Of a stretch of DNA of 64,000 bases, positions 51,556 to 60,319 are shown piece after piece. The stretch is taken from positions 6,142 to 70,141 of the forward strand of contig DASUTB010000069.1 of NCBI GenBank assembly GCA_036374835.1, read 5' to 3'. The position numbers and the translations under genes are program-made. The stretch's first letter is position 1, and every line of letters starts with the position of its first letter. The notes beneath the pieces were generated by a model. It was not told where the DNA came from and ran no database searches. It worked only from the letters and a program-made list of their open reading frames with translations. Origin of the DNA: DASUTB01 sp036374835 (lineage in GTDB: Bacteria; Actinomycetota; Actinomycetes; Jiangellales; Jiangellaceae).

Positions 51556-52829
51556 GAACTTTCCCGGATGTCGAAAGCGTCCAGCGACGCACCGTCCGCA
51601 CCCTTGTCACGGTTCAGATGGTGGGCGGCCTCGGCGTCGCGACAGGGGTGTCGGTCGGGGTCCTGCTGGCCTCGCAAGTGCTCGGCGAGGAAGACCTGTC
51701 CGGATTGGTGCAGAGCGCTCAGGTGCTCGGCTCGGCCCTGCTTGCGGTCCCGGCCGCGGCCATCTCGGTCCGATTCGGCCGCCGCGCCGGGCTGGCGACC
51801 GTGCTGGTGATCGCCGCGTTCGGCGGTGTTCTCGCCGTGTCGGCGGCCCAACTCCAGCAGTTCTGGCTGCTGGCGATCGGCATGGGCCTGTTCGGCGGCG
51901 GGACGACGGCCGGCCTGCAAGCGCGCTATGCCGCGATCGATCTGGCCAAGCCCGAGCATCGAGGTCGGACGTTGTCGGTAGTGATGTGGGCCACCACGGT
52001 CGGCGCGGTCACCGGCCCGAACCTGATGGAGCCGGGCGGTGTGTTCGGCGAAGCGATCGGCGTCCAGCCGCTCGCCGGACCGCTCGTCATCGGAACCGCC
52101 GGATTGCTGCTTGCCGCTGTGGTCGTCTGGCTGGGCCTGCGCCCCGATCCACTACTGCTCGCCCGGCAGCTGGACGGCACGACGGCCACCGATGGTCGCC
52201 GCAAGGGTTCGACGCGAGCCGGACTCGCCGCCGCGCGACGGTCCCGGTACGCCTTGATCGGGCTCGCGTCCGTTGTCGTCGCACACACCGCAATGGTGAC
52301 GGTCATGGTGATGACCCCGATCCACATGGATCACGGCGGCGCCTCGTTCAGCGTCATCGGCTTCGTGATCAGCGTCCATATCGCCGGCATGTTCGCGTTC
52401 TCGCCGGTCATGGGCTGGTTGGCCGACCGGTTCGGCCGTATTGCGGTGCTCGTCGGCGGAGCTGCGGCGCTTCTGACGGCGACGGCCCTTGCCGGCACCG
52501 CGCCCGAGGGCCACTCGGCGGCGCTCACCGCCGGGCTGTTCCTGCTCGGCCTCGGCTGGTCCGCGTCCGTCGTCGCCGGATCGACGCTGCTGTCCGAGTC
52601 GGTCGAAGTGAACGAACGACCGATCGTGCAAGGCACCTCGGACCTGCTGATGGGTCTGGCCGCTGCGGGCGGCGGAGCACTGGCCGGACTCGTCGTGGGC
52701 AATCTCGGCTACGGTGTGCTCAACCTCGGTGCCGCCGTCCTGGTCATGGCGCTGCTCACCGCAATCGCCGCGACACTGACCACCGGCCGGCGCAGGCAGC
52801 CCCGCCCATCGGAGGAGTCGGTGACGTGA
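51552..52829 (+). CDS. MFS transporter, second
   Basis: A 425-residue membrane carrier. ATG at 51552 within the previous stop. Twelve hydrophobic segments; VRFGRRAGLATVLV and WLADRFGRIAVLVGG are MFS motif-A-like loops in both halves. Members of this group occur across actinobacteria without known substrate. It overlaps both neighbours by four bases and so belongs to the same operon as the ABC exporter. Confidence 0.85.
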   Translation: MRTFPDVESVQRRTVRTLVTVQMVGGLGVATGVSVGVLLASQVLGEEDLSGLVQSAQVLGSALLAVPAAAISVRFGRRAGLATVLVIAAFGGVLAVSAAQLQQFWLLAIGMGLFGGGTTAGLQARYAAIDLAKPEHRGRTLSVVMWATTVGAVTGPNLMEPGGVFGEAIGVQPLAGPLVIGTAGLLLAAVVVWLGLRPDPLLLARQLDGTTATDGRRKGSTRAGLAAARRSRYALIGLASVVVAHTAMVTVMVMTPIHMDHGGASFSVIGFVISVHIAGMFAFSPVMGWLADRFGRIAVLVGGAAALLTATALAGTAPEGHSAALTAGLFLLGLGWSASVVAGSTLLSESVEVNERPIVQGTSDLLMGLAAAGGGALAGLVVGNLGYGVLNLGAAVLVMALLTAIAATLTTGRRRQPRPSEESVT

Positions 52830-53572
52830 CGACCTTCCGCAACGCCGACCAGTTCCGCGACGCGCAGTTCATCGATGTCGACATGACCGGCGCGCAGTTC
52901 CGCGAGACCGACCTCACCGGCACCCGGATGCGCGGCGTCATCCTTGTGAATGCCGATATCGACGGGTACATCCGGGACCTGGTGATCAACGGTGTCGACG
53001 TCGTTCCGCTGGTCGAGGCGGAGCTGGATCGTCGTCATCCCGAGCGCACCAAGCTCCGGCCGACGACGCCGCAGGCGGCGCGCGAGGCATGGGACGTCGT
53101 CGAGTCGCTCTGGGCAGCCACGGTGGAACGTGCCAGGCGGCTGAACGAGGCCGACCTGCATCGCTCGGTCGATGACGAGTGGTCGTTCGCCGAGACGCTC
53201 CGCCATCTCGTCATGGTGACCGATGCCTGGCTCAGCCGTGCGGTCTTGGCCGAGAGCCGGCCGTTCCATCCGATCGGGTTGCCCGCGTCATTCCTGACCA
53301 ACGGTGCCGAGTTCGGCATCGACGCCGACGCGGAGCCGTCGTTCGACGAGGTGCTAGCCGTCCGCGCCGACCGGATGGCGCGGGTGCGGGCGTTCGTCGA
53401 CTCGGCCACCCAGGACGATCTCGACCGGACCCGGGACGGTGGTGCGGGAGCCGGCTGGCCCCCGGCGGCCTCGCGTAGCGCGACGGCGTGCCTTCACGTG
53501 ATCCTCAACGAGGAGTGGACGCACCATCAGTTCGCAGTCCGCGACCTCGCGATCATCGAGGGAGAGTCATGA
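52826..53572 (+). CDS. DinB-superfamily protein with N-terminal pentapeptide-like repeats
   Basis: A 248-residue protein. Residues about 5-40 (FRNADQFRDAQFIDVDMTGA, then QFRETDLTGTRMRGVIL) resemble pentapeptide repeats of the A(D/N)LxX type. From about residue 75 a DinB four-helix fold follows, with metal-type His in ETLRHLVMVTDAW and EEWTHHQFAVRDL. Actinobacterial relatives are often annotated as DinB or mycothiol-transferase-like. GTG start overlaps the MFS stop, with GGAGGAG just upstream. Function unknown. Confidence 0.8.
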   Translation: MTTFRNADQFRDAQFIDVDMTGAQFRETDLTGTRMRGVILVNADIDGYIRDLVINGVDVVPLVEAELDRRHPERTKLRPTTPQAAREAWDVVESLWAATVERARRLNEADLHRSVDDEWSFAETLRHLVMVTDAWLSRAVLAESRPFHPIGLPASFLTNGAEFGIDADAEPSFDEVLAVRADRMARVRAFVDSATQDDLDRTRDGGAGAGWPPAASRSATACLHVILNEEWTHHQFAVRDLAIIEGES

Positions 53573-54096
53573 CCGAGCCGGAGTGCGTCGTTCGTCCGGC
53601 CCGGCCGAACGACGGACCGGCGATGGCCGACCTCCATGTCGCTGCCTGGCGGGCGACTTATGTCGGCATCATGCCGGACGACTTCCTGGCCGGCCTTGAT
53701 GTCGACCGGGTCGCCCGGCGTTGGACGCAGCTCGTGACCGAGAACGCGGACGACGACACCCGGCAGCTGGTTGCCGAGGTGGCCGGCCGCATCGTAGGAA
53801 TCAGCACGGCAGGCACGCCACGCGAGGACGTGCCGAGCGGCACCGGGGAGCTGTGGCAGATCAACCTGCATCCCGATTCGTGGGGCCGTGGCTACGGCAC
53901 GATGCTGCACGACGCGCAGCTGCAGGAGCTGGCCGACATGGGCTACAACACGGCCTACCTGTGGGTCGCCGAGGGTAACGACCGCGCCCGGGCGTTCTAC
54001 CGCACCCGCGGCTGGACCGAGGACGGCGGCGTGAAGGTGGACGACACCTGGGACCCTCCGGTCCGTGAACTCCGCTACACCCGCCCGGTCCCGTGA
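53569..54096 (+). CDS. GNAT family N-acetyltransferase
   Basis: A 175-residue acetyltransferase: VVRPARPNDGPAMADLHVAAWRATYVG at the N-terminus, acetyl-CoA loop LHPDSWGRGYGTMLHDAQL, and the C-terminal NDRARAFYRTRGW. It closes the six-gene run and starts within the DinB-like stop (ATGA). Substrate unknown. Confidence 0.87.
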   Translation: MTEPECVVRPARPNDGPAMADLHVAAWRATYVGIMPDDFLAGLDVDRVARRWTQLVTENADDDTRQLVAEVAGRIVGISTAGTPREDVPSGTGELWQINLHPDSWGRGYGTMLHDAQLQELADMGYNTAYLWVAEGNDRARAFYRTRGWTEDGGVKVDDTWDPPVRELRYTRPVP

Positions 54097-54126
54097 TCAT
54101 CGACATGACCACGAGAGCGGATGCTC

Positions 54127-54155
54127 TTGCGATCGAACGTATGTTCGATTAGAAT
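54127..54155 (+). promoter_or_regulatory. Perfect LexA (SOS) box inside a leaderless promoter
   Basis: TCGAACGTATGTTCGA (54133-54148) is a perfect actinobacterial SOS box. It fills the 17-base spacer between TTGCGA (54127-54132) and TAGAAT (54150-54155). The ATG of the nuclease gene is six bases after the -10 box, so the mRNA should be leaderless and strictly LexA-repressed. Confidence 0.9.
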
Positions 54156-54161
54156 CGAGGC

Positions 54162-55797
54162 ATGGTCGCGGCAGCTGGATCGGTGGTCCTGGGTGGTTCC
54201 CGGGCGCCCTTCGACGCGTGGGAGGCACAGTTCGCCACGTCGCAGCCACGTTTGCACCCCGCCGGACCTGAGCCGCTTTCGGTGGAGTCGGCGGCGATCG
54301 CGCTGGAGAAGATCGTTGGCCCGCGCGGCGCGCAACTCTTTCCGCATGCCTTCCGCGAGACGCTGGGTGAACGCGACTACGTGCCGTCCTGGACGGAGCT
54401 GGATGCCGGATCGGACCTTGCCTACGAGTTGTCCGGGCAGGCGTTGTCGCAGCTCGGCGCCGCGGGCGTCGTCGCGGTTGCCCAGGGTTGCGCGAAGATG
54501 ATCGCGCACGACGAGGCGCGGCTGGCCGAAGCGCTGGCCGAGCTGGCGCCGCGCCCGGAATATGCCAGCTGCGAGAACCCGGGCGAGGTGCATGAGGCCC
54601 AGAAGGTCGCTGCATCCGAGGTGTCGCTGGCACTGTCGTGGACGCCGTCGCATGCCGATGCGCAGGTTGCCGAGGCGGTGGAGCTGAATGAGCTGCCGGC
54701 GACGCTGAACGCGCTGCGCCTGGGCCGGATCGACCGGTACAAGGCGCACATCATCGCCGAGGAAACCGCCGGGCTCGACGAGGGCGCACGAGTGGAGGTC
54801 GAGCGCGAAGCGTTGCGAGCAGCGCGCGACAAGACCGGTTCGGCGCTGCGCTCGTTCGTCAAACGTGCGGTGCGGCGCGCCGACCCGCAGCGTGCTGAAG
54901 ACAAGCGCGAGAAGGCGCGCCAGACCCGGCGGGCGAGCAAGCCCTGCCCGATCGGGGATGGCTTGTCGGCGATGGAGATCGTCGGGCCCACCGAGGACCT
55001 GGCCGCACTGTTCACCGCGGCCGACGCCGCCGCGCGAGCACGCCGCGATGCTGCGGCGAGAGCGAGCCGGGACCACCAGCCGCACCTCGACGCCGGTGTC
55101 ACACTGGAGGCGCTGCCGCTTCGACGTGCTGGCCGACATGGCGTGGTCGGCACTCAACGCAGGGCATTTGGGTTGCTGCAACGCCGGATGCTCGGGTGCG
55201 ACGCAGCCGCATGGCACCAGGCACGGCCGCGCGGCGGCGGTCAATGTCACGGTCCCGTTCTCGACGCTGATCGGCCTGGATGACGAGCCCGCCGAACTGG
55301 CCGGGTACGGTCCGGTCTCCGCCGAGGTGGCGCGGCGTATCGCGGCCGAGGGGACGTGGCGGCGCATTCTGACCGACCCTGCCTCGGGTGCAGTGCTCGA
55401 CTACGGCACGACGCGGTACGTCCCGCCGCAGCATCTGAGCGACCATGTGATCGCCCGTGATGTGACCTGCCGCTTCCCGACGTGCAGCTGGACGGCCGAG
55501 GCGTGCCAGCTGGACCACACGATCCCGTTCGAGACCGACGGCGCCGGTGGGCCGACCGCGGACCACAACCTCGGGGCGTTTCATCACCGGCACCACAACG
55601 ACAAGACCCATCACGGGTTCGAAGTGAGCCAGCCCGAGCCGGGCCGATTCGTGATCACCACACCAGCCGGGCTGACCTACCACGTCGACCCTGAGGCCGT
55701 CGGCCCGATCCTCGACCTGCACACCGCAGACGTGCGCGAAGCCAGCCCGCCAACATCGAGGCCGCGACCCCCGAACGACGGCGACTTGCCGTTCTGA
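54162..55797 (+). pseudogene. DUF222-HNH endonuclease (13E12-like), interrupted by a frameshift
   Basis: The first frame (from ATG 54162) encodes a DUF222 domain up to about residue 318. An extra C in the CC at 55116-55117 then breaks the frame. Reading one base later restores RFDVLADMAW, the usual DUF222 continuation, and an intact HNH module (CRFPTCSWTAEACQLDHTIP, NLGAFHHRHHNDKTHHGF) to the TGA at 55795. Removing one base gives a 544-residue protein of normal length. As it stands the first frame ends at 55283 without the nuclease. It could be a recent pseudogene, a programmed frameshift or a sequencing error. Expression is under a perfect SOS box; mycobacterial 13E12-family genes are also LexA-regulated. 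Confidence 0.82.
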
Positions 55798-55875
55798 CAT
55801 CATCCGGGCAAAGGTGAGGCAAATCGTGATCGCCTGGAAGGAATTAAACCTCGGCCGGGGAAGTTGGTCCTGATC

Positions 55876-56847
55876 GTGAGTTCTCTCGACACGCCCGTGC
55901 GGTCCGACCGCACGTGGATGGTGGCGCTCGGCGCCGCGCTGTGGGGTACTTCGGCCGTCATGCGCGACCCGCTGACCAACGACCTCGGTGTTGCTCCGGC
56001 CACTGTGGTGTTCTTCGAGCACCTGATCCTCGTGCTCGTCCTCGTCCCGTGGATCGGGGACGCCGTGCGGGCGTGGTGGCAGGCTTCGGACCGCACGAAG
56101 GTGGCCGTCGTGGTTATCGGGGCCGGCGCGTCCGCGCTTGCGACGACGATGTTCACCGCGGCGATCGCCAGCGGCTTCGATGTGAACGGTCAGCCCGACC
56201 TGATCACGCCGATAGCGCTGCAGAAGCTTCAGCCGTTGATCGCGATGCTGCTCGCCACCGTCATCCTGGCCGAGCGGGTGCGGCCGGCGTTCTGGCTGTT
56301 CGCGGTGCCTGCGCTGGCCGGCTCGTGGTTCCTGGCCTTCGGCGAGCCGTTCGACGTCACGCTGCAGACCGCCCAGGCGGCGCTGCTCGCCGTCGGTGCG
56401 GCCACGTTATGGGCGTCGGGTACGGTACTCGGCCGGTTCGTCGGCAACGAGCTGTCCGCCACCCATGTGATGGTTCTGCGTTTCCTGTTCGGCTTCGTGA
56501 CCATGGCCATCGTCGTGGGGGTGCGGGGCGACTCGTACACGATGCCGCTCGAGGGCTTCAGGTACGTCGTTCCGCTCGCGCTGATCGTCGGCCTGCTGGC
56601 GCTCAGCTTGTACTACCGCGGACTGCGCAACACGCCTGCCTCGCGCGCGACGTACGCCGAGCTGGCGTTCCCCCTGACCGCGGCAGTGGTCGGTGTGCTG
56701 GCGGGGACTCGGGCGCTCGAAGTAAGCCAGTGGATCGGGTTCGCGGTTGTTCTCGCCGCGGTGACCGCGCTCGCATTGCACGAGAACCGCAGCCGCCGTC
56801 CGACCGTCCCCGTGCCGGACCGGATCGAGGACGCGCTCAAAACGTAA
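55876..56847 (+). CDS. DMT superfamily (EamA) transporter
   Basis: About 323 residues from the GTG near 55876, which has GGGGAAG about 12 bases upstream; a TTG four codons earlier is the alternative. Ten hydrophobic segments form the two EamA repeats (ALGAALWGTSAVMRDPLTND and AVGAATLWASGTVLGRFVGN open each half). Such carriers move metabolites or drugs; the substrate is unknown. The gene follows the nuclease gene after about 80 bases. Confidence 0.88.
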   Translation: MSSLDTPVRSDRTWMVALGAALWGTSAVMRDPLTNDLGVAPATVVFFEHLILVLVLVPWIGDAVRAWWQASDRTKVAVVVIGAGASALATTMFTAAIASGFDVNGQPDLITPIALQKLQPLIAMLLATVILAERVRPAFWLFAVPALAGSWFLAFGEPFDVTLQTAQAALLAVGAATLWASGTVLGRFVGNELSATHVMVLRFLFGFVTMAIVVGVRGDSYTMPLEGFRYVVPLALIVGLLALSLYYRGLRNTPASRATYAELAFPLTAAVVGVLAGTRALEVSQWIGFAVVLAAVTALALHENRSRRPTVPVPDRIEDALKT

Positions 56848-56913
56848 GGGCGTGCGCCACCTAAGGGTTGGTTGCCTGGACAAGAAGGGGATTGGCAGGT
56901 CAGGATCGCCGGT

Positions 56914-58257
56914 GTGAATGACCGCGAGAAGCTACGTATTGCCGTTGTCGGTGCCGGCCCGGCCGGAACCTATGCCGCCGCGGGTCTGTTGTCGGCGGAC
57001 ATCCCGGTCAGCGTCGATGTTTTCGATGCCGTGCCGGCCCCCTACGGCTTGGTGCGGTATGGCGTCGCACCGGACCATCCGAAGATCAAGTCGGTGGCGG
57101 ACAAGCTCGCCGTGACACTCGGCTCGGACGACGTTCGTTATTTCGGCAACGTGGCGTATGGCTCGGACGTGAGCATCGACGATCTCCGGCGGCACTACCA
57201 CGCGACGATCTTCGCGATCGGCTCGCCGCACGAGCGGAACCTCGGTATTCCGGGCGAGGGGTTGCCCGGCTGCTTCGGCGCTGCTGATTTCGTCGCCTGG
57301 TACAACGGCCACCCCGATGCGGTCGAGTACGACTACCTGTCGGCGCGCGAGGTCGTCGTCGTCGGCGCCGGCAACGTGGCGCTGGACGTCGCCCGGATGC
57401 TCGTCACGACCGCGCACGCTCTCGAGCAGACCGACACGCCCGCGCCGGTCCTGGAGAGGTGGCGGGACATCGCGGTCACCGATGTACATATCCTCGCCCG
57501 CCGCGGGCCGGCGCAGGCGAAGTTCACCACCCCGGAGTTGCGCGAGATGGCCAAGCTGGACGGCGTGGCGTTGCACGTCGACCCGGCCGATCTCGAGCTC
57601 GACCCGGCCAGCGTCCAGCTCCTCGAGAGCGACCGGGCGGCCAAGCGCAACGTCGATGTGCTCCGTACCTGGGCGGAGGAGGGTCCGGACGACAGCGCAC
57701 CCCGGCGGGTGCATTTCCGGTTCTGGACGCGGCCCACCGAGATCCAAGGCACTGATCACGTCGAGGGCGTCTTTGCCGAACGCACCGCACTGAACAGCGG
57801 CGGGCGGCTCGAAGCGACCGGCGAAACCGCACTCATCCCCGCACAAGCGGTGTTCCGTGCCATCGGGTACGCCGGTAAGGAACTACCCGGCCTGCCGTTC
57901 GACGACGACTCCAAGACCGTCCCCAATGACGCCGGCCGGGTCGTCGGCGAGTCCGGAATCTACGTCGCTGGCTGGATCAAGCGCGGGCCGACAGGCGTGA
58001 TCGGCACGAACAAGAGCGACGCGAACGAGACGGTACAGACCCTTCTCGCCGACGCTCCGGATCTGCCGTCACCGCCGGAGCCCGATCCGGACGCCGTTCC
58101 GGCTCTGCTCGAGCAGCGGGGCGTGCGCTACCTGCGCTGGGACCAGTGGCTCGTCCTGGACAAACACGAGATCGGCGAGGGCACGCGCATCGGCCGTCCC
58201 CGTCTCAAGGTCTGCACCGTCGACGAGATGCTCGCCATCGGTGGCGTGCGGGACTAA
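56914..58257 (+). CDS. FprA-type ferredoxin/adrenodoxin NADP+ reductase
   Basis: A 447-residue flavoenzyme homologous to adrenodoxin reductase and mycobacterial FprA. FAD loop VVGAGPAGTYAAAGLL, PYGLVRYGVAPDHPKIKSV, NADP loop VVGAGNVALDVARML and the C-terminal YVAGWIKRGPTGVIGTNKSDA are intact. It passes electrons from NADPH to ferredoxins, for example for P450 enzymes. GTG at 56914 gives the family length. Its TAA stop shares three bases with the TAG of the convergent VOC gene. Confidence 0.92.
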   Translation: MNDREKLRIAVVGAGPAGTYAAAGLLSADIPVSVDVFDAVPAPYGLVRYGVAPDHPKIKSVADKLAVTLGSDDVRYFGNVAYGSDVSIDDLRRHYHATIFAIGSPHERNLGIPGEGLPGCFGAADFVAWYNGHPDAVEYDYLSAREVVVVGAGNVALDVARMLVTTAHALEQTDTPAPVLERWRDIAVTDVHILARRGPAQAKFTTPELREMAKLDGVALHVDPADLELDPASVQLLESDRAAKRNVDVLRTWAEEGPDDSAPRRVHFRFWTRPTEIQGTDHVEGVFAERTALNSGGRLEATGETALIPAQAVFRAIGYAGKELPGLPFDDDSKTVPNDAGRVVGESGIYVAGWIKRGPTGVIGTNKSDANETVQTLLADAPDLPSPPEPDPDAVPALLEQRGVRYLRWDQWLVLDKHEIGEGTRIGRPRLKVCTVDEMLAIGGVRD

Positions 58258-58667
58258 GGCTGAGGCTGGCTGATGTTGACCAACCAGCCGATGCCGAACC
58301 GGTCGATGCACTGACCGAACTCATCGCCCCACATCTGCTTCTCGAGCGGGACGGTGACCGTGCCGCCTTCGGCCAGCTTCTCCCAGTAACCGCGCAGTTC
58401 GCTGGAATCGTCTCCACTCAGGCTCACCGTGATGTTGTCGCCGGGGTTGTGCGCCATGCCGGGCGGCGTGTCGGCACCCATCAGCGTGAACCCGCTGTCG
58501 GTCTCCAGCATGCTGTGCATGATCTGGTCGGCCTCCGGAGCGTCCGCCTGGCCGAACTCGCCATACGTGGTCACCGCCAGCGTGCCGCCGAAGACGCTCT
58601 TGTAGAACTCCATGGCTTCGCGCGCGTTGCCGTCGAAGCTGATGTACGGATTGAGGCGGGATGTCAT
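58254..58667 (-). CDS. VOC family (PhnB/glyoxalase-like) protein
   Basis: A 137-residue protein of the PhnB-like VOC group: NPYISFDGNAREAMEFYKSVFGG, FTLMGADTPPGMAHNPGDN and the C-terminal MWGDEFGQCIDRFGIGWLVNI. GAGGGAGGG lies close before the ATG at 58667. Function unknown; the fold hosts metal-dependent isomerases and antibiotic-binding proteins. Confidence 0.9.
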   Translation of the reverse strand: MTSRLNPYISFDGNAREAMEFYKSVFGGTLAVTTYGEFGQADAPEADQIMHSMLETDSGFTLMGADTPPGMAHNPGDNITVSLSGDDSSELRGYWEKLAEGGTVTVPLEKQMWGDEFGQCIDRFGIGWLVNISQPQP

Positions 58668-58694
58668 CGACCCTCCCTCGCAACGGCTGAGTGT

Positions 58695-58739
58695 CTCCGA
58701 CAATAGCGGGAACCGGTGACATCGACGTGGCTGTCGGAG
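58695..58739. promoter_or_regulatory. Inverted repeat between divergent VOC and CREST-like genes
   Basis: CTCCGACA (58695-58702) and TGTCGGAG (58732-58739) are perfect inverse copies 29 bases apart in the 90-base divergent gap. They could be operator half-sites for shared control or simply a stem. Confidence 0.35.
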
Positions 58740-58757
58740 GAACGGAGGTCGGGACTC

Positions 58758-59396
58758 GTGATGGACGGCGTTGCGGCGGCGTGCGAGCTGTATGGGAATG
58801 GATTCTGGGGGCAGCGCGCCAACTCGGTCACCAGCCTTGCCTTCGTCGCGGCCGCGGTCGCCATCGCCGCCCGGGGCATGCGCCGGCCCACCGCCCCGGG
58901 GCAGCCCGCCCAGCTCGTCGTGTTCGCCCTCCTGGTGGCTGCGGTGGGCGTCGGTTCGCTCATCGAGCATGGTCCGAACCCGCAGTGGCAGGCCTTCGCG
59001 CATGACCTGCCGATGGCGGCGCTCTTCGCGTTCGTCGCCACCGATGCCGCGGCCGACCTGCTCGAACGCCGGCTTGCCGCTTGGTGGTGGGTCGTCCCCA
59101 CGGCCATCATGGTGCCGATCGTCGCCCTGGGTCCGGTGGCTGCGGGGATCGGGCTGGTCGTCCTCGCCGTGGCGGCCGTCGGATTGAGCCTGCTGCGCGC
59201 GATGGCCAGACCGGACCTTCGGTCCAGGCTGCTGACCGGTGTTGCCATTCTCGGTGTGGCCGGTCTGATCGGCACGCTCACCGAACGCACCTCGTTGTGC
59301 CGGCCTGAGACGCTTCTCCAGGGCCACGCGGTATGGCACATCCTCGCAGCGCTGGCCCTGTGGTGGATCTCCCCGGTCATCGGGACCCGCCGGTGA
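58758..59396 (+). CDS. CREST/ceramidase-like membrane protein
   Basis: A 212-residue protein with about seven hydrophobic segments. It opens with CELYGNGFWGQRANSVTSLAF (Glu, Asn and Ser in the first motif), has SLIEHGPNPQWQAFAHDLPM (His-Asp motif) and ends with LLQGHAVWHILAALALWW (two His). This E/S, H-D, H-H pattern is that of the CREST superfamily of membrane metal hydrolases (alkaline ceramidases, adiponectin receptors, hemolysin III). The activity is not known. GTG 58758 or ATG 58761 fit the GGAGG at 58744. Confidence 0.72.
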   Translation: MMDGVAAACELYGNGFWGQRANSVTSLAFVAAAVAIAARGMRRPTAPGQPAQLVVFALLVAAVGVGSLIEHGPNPQWQAFAHDLPMAALFAFVATDAAADLLERRLAAWWWVVPTAIMVPIVALGPVAAGIGLVVLAVAAVGLSLLRAMARPDLRSRLLTGVAILGVAGLIGTLTERTSLCRPETLLQGHAVWHILAALALWWISPVIGTRR

Positions 59397-59423
59397 CCGT
59401 TCGGCCGCTGGACGGCTCAGGGT

Positions 59424-59429
59424 AGCGTG
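59424..59429 (+). promoter_or_regulatory. Possible -10 box of the cox accessory operon
   Basis: TAGCGT lies five bases before the MoxR ATG at 59435, close to leaderless spacing. No clear -35 box. Confidence 0.35.
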
Positions 59430-59434
59430 AATGC

Positions 59435-60319
59435 ATGGCAGACCTTGCCGTGATGCCCGAGACACCGGATGAACTCGCCGCCGCGCTGGAAAGTGTTGAC
59501 TACCTCGCGGACGACGGGCTGGCGACCGCCGCCTTCCTGGCGCTGCGGATGGGCCGGCCGTTGTTCGTCGAGGGTGAGGCCGGTGTCGGCAAGACCGCGC
59601 TCGCGCATGCGCTCGCCGATTCGCTCCAGGCACCGCTGATCCGGCTGCAGTGCTACGAGGGCCTGGACGCGACGCAGGCGCTGTACGACTGGGACTTCCC
59701 ACGCCAGCTGCTGCACCTGAGGGCAGCGGAGGCGGCCGGCATCACCGACCAGGAGCGGCTCGAGGCCGAGCTCTACGACCGGCGCTTCCTGATCGCCCGC
59801 CCGCTGCTACGCGCGATCGAGACCACACCGTCGGTGCTGCTCATCGACGAGATCGACCGCGCCGACGACGAGTTCGAGGCGTTCCTGCTCGAGGTGCTCA
59901 GCGACTTCACGATCTCGATCCCCGAATTGGGCACGGTGCACGCCGACCACCCGCCGATCGTGGTCATCACCAGCAACCGGACCCGCGAGGTGCACGACGC
60001 GCTCAAGCGCCGTTGTCTGTACCAGTGGCTCGACTTTCCGGAGTTCGACCGCGAGGTCGCGGTGATCCGCCGCCGGATACCCGGCGTGGACGAGCAGCTG
60101 GCCAAGGACGTCGCGACCGCGACCCAGCGGATGCGCGGCATGGACCTGCTCAAGCCACCGGGCCTGGCCGAGGCGATCGACTGGACGGCGGCCCTGGCGG
60201 CGCTCGGTGCGACCGGCATCGACCGGGACAACGCGGCACGGACGCTGGGCGCGGCCGTCAAGTACCACGAGGACCGCGAGCGGGTGCTCGTGGCGATCAG
60301 CGACGGCGGGTTGACATGA
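59435..60319 (+). CDS. coxD: MoxR/CoxD-type AAA+ ATPase
   Basis: A 294-residue AAA+ ATPase with Walker A GEAGVGKTALAHALAD, Walker B LLIDEIDRADDEFEAFLLE and sensor segment ITSNRTREVHDALKRRC. CoxD of Oligotropha helps build the copper-molybdenum centre of CO dehydrogenase. The next gene, a VWA protein, overlaps by four bases, the usual MoxR-VWA partnership. Confidence 0.9.
   Translation: MADLAVMPETPDELAAALESVDYLADDGLATAAFLALRMGRPLFVEGEAGVGKTALAHALADSLQAPLIRLQCYEGLDATQALYDWDFPRQLLHLRAAEAAGITDQERLEAELYDRRFLIARPLLRAIETTPSVLLIDEIDRADDEFEAFLLEVLSDFTISIPELGTVHADHPPIVVITSNRTREVHDALKRRCLYQWLDFPEFDREVAVIRRRIPGVDEQLAKDVATATQRMRGMDLLKPPGLAEAIDWTAALAALGATGIDRDNAARTLGAAVKYHEDRERVLVAISDGGLT

Noticed and set aside
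54090..54115. Another copy of the dispersed element near TGATCATCGACATGACC
   Set aside because: Only part of the core matches and neither the +29 nor the +39 block is present.
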